Shown here piece after piece: positions 5,102-5,151 of a stretch of 5,151 nt of DNA. Position 1 is the stretch's first letter; each line of letters starts with the position of its first letter. The stretch spans positions 1-5,151 of the forward strand of contig JAKSOY010000284.1 of assembly GCA_024405255.1 (NCBI GenBank), in the 5' to 3' direction. The notes under the pieces are model-generated. The model ran no database searches. It saw only the letters and a list, made by a program, of their open reading frames with translations, and was not told the DNA's origin. The translations under genes were made by a program, and so were the position numbers. The stretch comes from Kiritimatiellia bacterium (GTDB lineage: Bacteria; Verrucomicrobiota; Kiritimatiellia; RFP12; UBA1067).

Positions 5102-5147
5102 TAGGTTAGTCGAGTGTGTGGCTGACGCCCCGCGCTCGACTAACCTG
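5102..5147. repeat. strong hairpin / long inverted repeat at the window edge
   Basis: AGGTTAGTCGAG (5103-5114) is perfectly complementary to CTCGACTAACCT (5135-5146). With G-U pairs the stem runs from 5102/5147 to 5118/5131 (17 bp). After one mismatch a further GGC/GCC stem (5120-5122 / 5127-5129) closes a TGAC tetraloop. On DNA the arms are identical for 12 bp. It could be a terminator whose T tract lies beyond the window, a dispersed REP-like palindrome, or a site used by a mobile element. Confidence 0.75.
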
Positions 5148-5151
5148 CATT

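Noticed and set aside
1..5151. CRISPR array, tRNA gene, or insertion sequence
   Set aside because: No regularly spaced direct repeats, no tRNA-like cloverleaf with TTCRA-type T-loop, and no transposase motif or flanking inverted repeats were found.

Overview
The window comes from a moderately GC-rich bacterium with strong Shine-Dalgarno sites and sigma70-type promoters. It has a compact housekeeping block on the left and an accessory block on the right; all genes lie on the + strand. Placement is uncertain. A coiled-coil/zinc-ribbon protein, a type A RNase P RNA, short ATGTAAA-type spacer repeats and a eukaryote-like OTU protease gene would together fit a host-associated member of the PVC group (Kiritimatiellota/Lentisphaerota-like). 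This is inference; no taxonomic marker was tested.

Left block (1-2834): a consensus-like promoter (70-98) drives a 245-aa DUF164-type zinc-ribbon protein. It is followed after 10 nt by the RNase P RNA gene rnpB (about 897-1329), after 22 nt by cytidylate kinase cmk (1352-2023), and after 3 nt by a HAD-family hydrolase (2027-2659). A short tandem repeat supplies the HAD stop codon. An intrinsic terminator at 2813-2834 closes the block.

Right block (2841-4928): a second near-consensus promoter (2841-2869) starts a leader of about 125 nt carrying a perfect 12-bp inverted repeat (2911-2922 / 2979-2990), whose 3' arm overlaps the ribosome-binding site of a small gene. That gene (3003-3290) encodes a 95-aa predicted helical protein of unknown function. 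It is followed 21 nt later by a 538-aa multidomain protein (3312-4928). The larger protein has an N-terminal module, an acidic 15-residue tandem repeat linker, a region resembling an OTU-type cysteine protease (candidate catalytic Cys258 and His401), and a helical C-terminus. The pair looks like a small two-gene operon encoding a candidate secreted, ubiquitin-directed effector with a small partner. This is the most interesting content of the window.

The 3' end (4929-5151) has no convincing gene. It holds a weak composite inverted repeat, a four-codon mini-ORF with a good ribosome-binding site, and a strong imperfect hairpin with a stem of about 17 bp at 5102-5147 that runs almost to the window edge.
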